This document shows positions 19,188 through 23,476 of a stretch of 23,476 bases of DNA, in pieces. The stretch covers positions 1 through 23,476 of the IMG/VR virus record IMGVR_UViG_3300025590_000046; one strand, 5' to 3'. The notes beneath the pieces are model-generated. The model was not told where the DNA came from. It saw only the letters and a program-made list of their open reading frames with translations, and did not search any database. The position numbers and the translations under genes were made by a program. Numbering within the stretch: position 1 is the stretch's first letter; every line of letters begins with the position of its first letter. Origin of the DNA: a virus.

Positions 19188-19366
19188 AGCCCACCTAAAC
19201 TAATTAAGACTTTTATTAATAAGAATACAATGCCTGCAAATACTGCCATGATAATTTTTTCCATCCTAGCAAGCCTTGCATTAATGCCTTCGTAACGAAT
19301 GGCACAAACTTCTTCATGCGTATGTAAGTCTGCTTTTACTTCTTGTACTTGGTTAGTTGATGCCAT
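19184..19366 (-). CDS. XhlA-like coiled-coil plus membrane-anchor protein (60 aa)
   Basis: I choose ATG 19366, which overlaps the stop of the 19-residue gene (TAATG) and has AAGGGAAAC upstream, rather than the far upstream ATG 19558 inside the large virion gene. The product has an N-terminal helix (TNQVQEVKADLHTHEEVC), a RYEGINARLARMEKII coiled coil and a C-terminal membrane segment (MAVFAGIVFLLIKVLI). This matches XhlA-type lysis proteins, which help holin and endolysin. It is followed by membrane microproteins. Confidence 0.65.
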   Translation of the reverse strand: MASTNQVQEVKADLHTHEEVCAIRYEGINARLARMEKIIMAVFAGIVFLLIKVLISLGGL

Positions 19367-19425
19367 TAGTTTCCCTTCGGTGCGTTGTATAAATTGATTG
19401 GTGGTAAGGTTAGTTCTTGCCACAT
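19366..19425 (-). CDS. 19-residue microprotein between virion and lysis genes
   Basis: ATG 19425 to TAA 19366. Both ends share bases with neighbours (TAATG with the large virion gene, TAATG with the XhlA-like gene). The product is MWQELTLPPINLYNAPKGN. The AAGGGAAAC that ends it is the ribosome-binding site of the next gene, so it may be a coupling leader as well as a peptide. Function unknown. Confidence 0.45.
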   Translation of the reverse strand: MWQELTLPPINLYNAPKGN

Positions 19426-22400
19426 TATCTTCTTCCCCATAGTTCATCTGCTTTTCTTTTTTCAAATGCTTCATTACCACCGCCAAAGAAATTGTATCCA
19501 AGACTTCCTGTAAACGGTAAATATTTTGAAGACTTCCATTTATATTCTTCCCCTCCAATTTTAAATGGATTATCTCTATCTACTACTCCTGTTACTTTTA
19601 GAACCTCCATAATATCTCCAGATAAATTATTTATAATATCAAAAGGAGGAAGTGCACTGTCCATAATTAAATCCGCAATCTTTCCTGACTCTTGAAATCT
19701 AGCAAGAGAATATCTTGAAAGAAAAAATTGTTTTAAAATATTGTTAGCAAAATCTTCAGATATACTTTCAGGAGTAATGTATTCATCTCTTCCTAATACA
19801 ATGTTTTTAACTTGCTGGACTCCAGTGTTAGCTCCACTAACTAACATCGTGTACATCGCTAAGTTTTTACCAGCATTTAATTTAGCAGCAGCTCCTGGTT
19901 TTTTTGCTTCATTTAATACGTCATTTCTTAATATGTTTAATTGCTTTATAGCAAAAGATTTAAGTGTGTACATAAACCTTAATCTAGGATTGTTTAAATA
20001 CCCTGACGGCATTTCAGATAAAGATATAGGTTGAGCGTCTGATAATCTGTTAAACATATAAAGTTTAACATTGTAGTCATCATAATCAGCTCTATTTACT
20101 GCATCAACAAAGCTATCAAAGTCATCTCCAAATGTATCACCATACTCTTTCCTTAACTTATCTAATCCTTTTTGAGTTTTAATTTGTTTAGATACTTTAT
20201 TAAATGCAGCATTAATAAGATTGTTTTTACCAAACCTATCTATCCAACTAAAGCCAACCTTAAAAGATTTGTCTGCTAAAGCTCTAAAAAATCCTTTGCT
20301 TGTGCCTAACTCAGCCCCCCAATTTTCTATCCCTAAATCTTTAACATCAATTTTATTTTTTTTAAAAAATGCTTGGCTTAAACTATTCCAAAACCCTTCA
20401 AGATAAGCTGAAACTCCTAAATCACCCATCTGTGTTAGTGCATTATAAGGATTGCCCAAGTGAGTTGAGTAGATTATATTTTTATATAAACTAGTAGCAG
20501 CACCAGTGGCTGATTCACCTCCAACAAATCTTGCTCTTAATAATTCAGCAACATCGTCTAGTTGATTTTGATTTAATGTTTCTAATCCGTCAGACTCTTG
20601 AAGTAATTTTATAATAGACTTGTCAGAATTTATTGTCATAATTTCATCAGCCTCTGCAGCATTTCCAAAAAACTTTTTCTTGTTAATTAGTCCAATCATG
20701 TTTTGAATGTATTGAGTTAATGCACTTTCTGGAGAGTCATAGAAGGTTAGTAGTTCATCGTAAACCTCTTCTATTTTTCTATTTTTTACATTAGATGTAG
20801 AGCTTCCTTCGTTTCTATTCATTATAGCTTGCAATCTTTTTCTAATAATAGCTGCTTCTTGCTCCTCCGTAATATTTTTTCCTGCTGCACGCAACTCTGC
20901 TGACAATAAATTTCCTTCTTCTAAATCAATATTTCTTACAGCAGCTTGTAATTTTTTACTGTCAATAGCAACTCTAGGAAAATAGTTTGCTAAAAAATCA
21001 ATTTTAACTCCAGCATTTTTTGCTCTAGTATAAAGCTCATCTAAAACAAATCTAACATTATCTAAAGAATCTCCCTTTCCATACTTGCTTAATATTTTTT
21101 TAGCTAAATCATACTCACCATTCATTAAGTGTTTATTCAATTTGCTTTTTTCTGCTTTAGATATTTTTGTTATTCCGCCTCCAATATTTATAAAGCCTGT
21201 TTCAATTTCATCAATAAAAGGTTTTATTTGCCTCATATATCTGCCTGTTTCATCACTTATGTCAAATTCAAATTGTCTTAGTCTTGCTGCTAATTTTGGA
21301 GCAATTTCTTTTAGACCTTGATGAATAGGTACAATCATTTTATTAACCCATCCTCTTGACCCAGCTTTACTATGTTTTGCTATAACATTATTAGCTTGTT
21401 TTATATCCATTTTATTTGGAAGGCTAACAATTTTATCTGTCTTATTCATTGCATCTTGAAATTCAGCATCACTTAATTTTAAATTTGCTTTTACTTTCTG
21501 TGGTATGTCTGTAGCCTGAGGAAATTGTTTGCTAAGTAAAGCAGTTTCTAATTCTATTTTGTCTACTAATTTATTTGCTCTTTTAGTTAAAACTTTATTT
21601 GGAGTAACTGATTTATTAATTGCTTTTAATCCTTTATACCCTTGCACTAATCCTTTACCAATTGCTGGAGCACCAGCTCTAAATGCTCCACCAGTAGCAG
21701 CTCCAATGGTAGTATCTAATGCAACTTTTTTAGGGTCTATAGTTCCAGTTTCTGCAGCTTGTTGTAGTATAGAATACTCTGCTCCCCATAACCCACCAAC
21801 ACCTGAAAATTTAGCAACACTTTTTGCTAAACTTGGACCTTTCCAAATTGGTCCTCCAACTAAAGTTGTTGGCGTAGTAAATATTTTTGCAATTCCACCA
21901 GCAGTAGCAGCACCACTTTCTTTTTGTTCTTGAGTTAAACTAGAATATTTTTCCTCTACGTCTTGTAATTTATTTTCTTGTAATTTAGCCCTACGTTCTT
22001 CATAAGTAGGTAGGTCAGCAATTTCTTTTGCCTTTTTATTTGCAGCCAAAGCTACTTCTTCTGACACAACAGGCTCATTAAAATTTAACCCAAGACCTTT
22101 AGCCATCCATACATCTTTTCCACCTATATTTCTTTTGATATAAGGCTCTTCCTCTGGAAACTTAGCGTCTAACATTTGCTTAATAAAGTTAACATCGCTT
22201 CCTGACTTTTCAAATCCATAAGCAAAACTTTCTAAAGCTTTATTATCATTAGGAGCAAGATTACTAGCAAAACCCCATTCAGCACCAGATGAAGGAACGT
22301 CTTCTACAAGCACTCCACCAAACTCATCGGTTTGCTTACTTTGAGCGGCATTACTTTCTTGCACAAGCACTCCACCAAACTCATCGGTAACATTATCCTT

Positions 22401-22478
22401 TTGCACAAGCACGCCTCCAAATTCATCGGTAACATTATCTTCTACAAGAACTCCACCAAATTCATCTACTGTAGCCAT
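19425..22478 (-). CDS. Large virion protein, probable DNA-ejection protein (1017 aa)
   Basis: A 1017-residue protein at the end of the late region. The first 60 residues hold four DEFGGVLV repeats (residues 5-12, 18-25, 32-39 and 51-58) in acidic linkers; DEFGG-type N-termini are frequent in big internal/ejection proteins of phages. A Gly/Ala-rich membrane-like stretch (about 193-275) comes next, then a long helical body and a C-terminal half with LYMFNRLSDAQPISLS and LRFMYTLKSFAIKQL. No lysozyme or transglycosylase motif is visible. It probably is packed in the head and ejected with DNA. It begins 12 nt after the previous stop. Confidence 0.7.
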   Translation of the reverse strand: MATVDEFGGVLVEDNVTDEFGGVLVQKDNVTDEFGGVLVQESNAAQSKQTDEFGGVLVEDVPSSGAEWGFASNLAPNDNKALESFAYGFEKSGSDVNFIKQMLDAKFPEEEPYIKRNIGGKDVWMAKGLGLNFNEPVVSEEVALAANKKAKEIADLPTYEERRAKLQENKLQDVEEKYSSLTQEQKESGAATAGGIAKIFTTPTTLVGGPIWKGPSLAKSVAKFSGVGGLWGAEYSILQQAAETGTIDPKKVALDTTIGAATGGAFRAGAPAIGKGLVQGYKGLKAINKSVTPNKVLTKRANKLVDKIELETALLSKQFPQATDIPQKVKANLKLSDAEFQDAMNKTDKIVSLPNKMDIKQANNVIAKHSKAGSRGWVNKMIVPIHQGLKEIAPKLAARLRQFEFDISDETGRYMRQIKPFIDEIETGFINIGGGITKISKAEKSKLNKHLMNGEYDLAKKILSKYGKGDSLDNVRFVLDELYTRAKNAGVKIDFLANYFPRVAIDSKKLQAAVRNIDLEEGNLLSAELRAAGKNITEEQEAAIIRKRLQAIMNRNEGSSTSNVKNRKIEEVYDELLTFYDSPESALTQYIQNMIGLINKKKFFGNAAEADEIMTINSDKSIIKLLQESDGLETLNQNQLDDVAELLRARFVGGESATGAATSLYKNIIYSTHLGNPYNALTQMGDLGVSAYLEGFWNSLSQAFFKKNKIDVKDLGIENWGAELGTSKGFFRALADKSFKVGFSWIDRFGKNNLINAAFNKVSKQIKTQKGLDKLRKEYGDTFGDDFDSFVDAVNRADYDDYNVKLYMFNRLSDAQPISLSEMPSGYLNNPRLRFMYTLKSFAIKQLNILRNDVLNEAKKPGAAAKLNAGKNLAMYTMLVSGANTGVQQVKNIVLGRDEYITPESISEDFANNILKQFFLSRYSLARFQESGKIADLIMDSALPPFDIINNLSGDIMEVLKVTGVVDRDNPFKIGGEEYKWKSSKYLPFTGSLGYNFFGGGNEAFEKRKADELWGRR
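22305..22466 (-). repeat. Four in-frame DEFGGVLV repeats
   Basis: The repeated octapeptide is coded by similar but not identical DNA. Spacing between units is 5, 6 and 11 residues (linkers of type EDNVT, QKDNVT). Purifying selection on the peptide rather than recent duplication is suggested by the silent differences, although the linkers are also alike. Confidence 0.85.
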
Positions 22479-22490
22479 TCTTTTCCTTTT

Positions 22491-23471
22491 TTAATTTAGC
22501 TTTTGATAAACTTGATTATCATTAGGGTTAATATAGTAATCACCTTTTTTAACAAAGTTTTTAATTTGTTCTGCTGTTCCTTTAAAAGGATTTTTTATGC
22601 TATAAGGATTTTCACTTGTCCCTCTTTTTGTTAATGTGTCTGTACCTATAGCTCCTCCAGTGATTTTATTTAATGTTCCACGAGATGAATTGTATTGAGC
22701 TTTAGCCATTTGATAGCCAATTTCATATATATCTCTTGTATCACTAGGGTTATCTTTTTTGTATTGTCTAGCCTGTCCTATTACTTCAAGTGCTACTTGT
22801 TTTGCATCATCAGGGTCAATCTTAATCTTATCTCTTTCAAATCTTCCTTTTATTGCCTCTGCAAAAGGTTCTGTTTGTGGAATGGTAGGCATATATGGTT
22901 TTTCTGGAGTACCTTGATAAGGGTTATCTGGTCCTACGTTTACAATATTACCATTGACAAATTCCCTAATTTGTCCATCTGTTCCGCTTTTAGGAATTAA
23001 GAAAACTCTATCTCCTTTTTCTGATATTTTATATTTACTATTTAAACTATCTAAACTTGCTTTAGCCATAGCAGCCCTAGAAGTTAAAATACTTGAAACA
23101 TCTTTTGTAAAATCTATATCACCTGTTTTAAATGACTCATTTAAAATGTCGTAATTAACATCAAGAGAAAGGTTACCATCTTTGTCTTTGTTTGTTTGAT
23201 ACAAACCTTTTTCCATTATTTTATTTGCTGCTGCTGTAGAGTCTTGCCTTCTTTTCATTTCTTTTAATGTAGCTAAATTTGTAGCTTGAGTTGGAAGTAC
23301 ATCATATTCTTTTTGTGCTGCGTTCATTGCAACAGCAATAGGTTTTGTTAAATAAGGAAGGATGCTTCCTGTGTTACGATTAAAGTCTTGGCTTCCGTAA
23401 GCAAGTAATCCTTGAATAATAGCATTACGTTTACTACTTTTATCTGCTTTATTTACTGCTGTAGTGTAAGC
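22491..23471 (-). CDS. Virion-associated protein, 5' part uncertain
   Basis: The frame is 278 residues long from ATG 23327 to TAA 22491, but no ribosome-binding site precedes that ATG. The same frame stays open and coding-like for 48 more codons upstream (AIIQGLLAYGSQDFNRNT, GSILPYLTKPIAVA) until a TAG at 23474-23472, two bases from the window edge. So the gene is probably longer and its start is outside or disrupted. The product is charged, helical, with a Pro/Gly-rich centre (DNPYQGTPEKPYMPTIP). It precedes the large virion gene, so an internal or tail role is likely. Confidence 0.6.
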   Translation of the reverse strand, partial: AYTTAVNKADKSSKRNAIIQGLLAYGSQDFNRNTGSILPYLTKPIAVAMNAAQKEYDVLPTQATNLATLKEMKRRQDSTAAANKIMEKGLYQTNKDKDGNLSLDVNYDILNESFKTGDIDFTKDVSSILTSRAAMAKASLDSLNSKYKISEKGDRVFLIPKSGTDGQIREFVNGNIVNVGPDNPYQGTPEKPYMPTIPQTEPFAEAIKGRFERDKIKIDPDDAKQVALEVIGQARQYKKDNPSDTRDIYEIGYQMAKAQYNSSRGTLNKITGGAIGTDTLTKRGTSENPYSIKNPFKGTAEQIKNFVKKGDYYINPNDNQVYQKLN

Positions 23472-23476
23472 CTATG

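Noticed and set aside
22305-22480. CRISPR-like repeat array
   Set aside because: The spaced DNA repeats are in-frame codons of a peptide repeat, differ from each other and have short uneven linkers.
23472-23474. TAG stop-codon reassignment
   Set aside because: TAG ends several well-supported genes here, so reading through TAG as an amino acid is not supported.
1-23476. Integrated prophage with attachment sites
   Set aside because: No integrase, excisionase, host gene or flanking att-type repeat is visible; the Cro-like protein alone does not show lysogeny.

Overview
This window is about 23.5 kb of a tailed double-stranded DNA phage, most probably podovirus-like. It is AT-rich and densely packed, with many ATGA and TAATG stop/start overlaps. 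It carries a P22-type portal, large and small terminase subunits, a scaffold-like protein, an SU10-type (DUF5309-like) major capsid protein, a recombination/replication module, a lysis cassette and a very large virion protein. I see no integrase, tRNA, rRNA, CRISPR array or transposase. Both edges cut late minus-strand genes: the capsid gene leaves at the left and a virion-protein gene enters at the right. This fits an internal slice of a circularly permuted genome whose remaining tail genes lie outside.

Layout. (1) 1-7350, minus strand: TerS, a head-region 103-aa protein, a chain of microproteins (18, 49, 30, 44, 84 and 55 aa, the last DUF1289-like), TerL, portal, a 76-aa protein, scaffold and major capsid protein. 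(2) 7351-9128, plus strand: a very AT-rich accessory block of six small unknown genes that reuses one ribosome-binding module and ends at a strong terminator. (3) 9129-9707: no protein gene. It holds a minus-strand terminator, a good minus-strand promoter, hairpins (a candidate noncoding RNA of about 380 nt), a 23-bp element repeated from 7356, and the plus-strand early promoter. (4) 9708-13966, plus strand: small early genes, Cro-like regulator, primase zinc-finger protein, DnaB-like helicase, DUF1071/ERF-like annealing protein, YqaJ exonuclease and an SSB-like protein with an acidic EDIPF tail. (5) 13967-14219: a folded-RNA candidate, then a minus-strand 23-codon gene whose product looks like the PQQ precursor peptide PqqA, then a compact divergent promoter with a palindrome. 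(6) 14220-17922, plus strand: a membrane-anchored His/Cys-rich protein, DUF3310, two related Cys-ribbon microproteins, two exported small proteins, a GIY-YIG protein, two PD-(D/E)XK-like proteins, a winged-helix protein and an antiterminator-like protein. (7) 17946-23476, minus strand: terminator, small acidic protein, M15 endolysin, holin, three microproteins and an XhlA-like protein joined by start/stop overlaps, a 1017-aa virion protein with four DEFGGVLV repeats, and a partial virion protein.

The most interesting element is the PqqA-like peptide gene at 14063-14134. It lies alone on the minus strand inside the early region, has its own ribosome-binding site and a TATAAT box, and keeps the Glu and Tyr that become PQQ. 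It would be an auxiliary metabolic gene feeding a host PQQ pathway (for example methanol or glucose dehydrogenases). A PQQ-using proteobacterial host, perhaps a low-GC methylotroph, is a reasonable but unproven inference. Secondary leads are the candidate noncoding RNA, the folded RNA facing pqqA, and the repeated 23-bp operator-like element.
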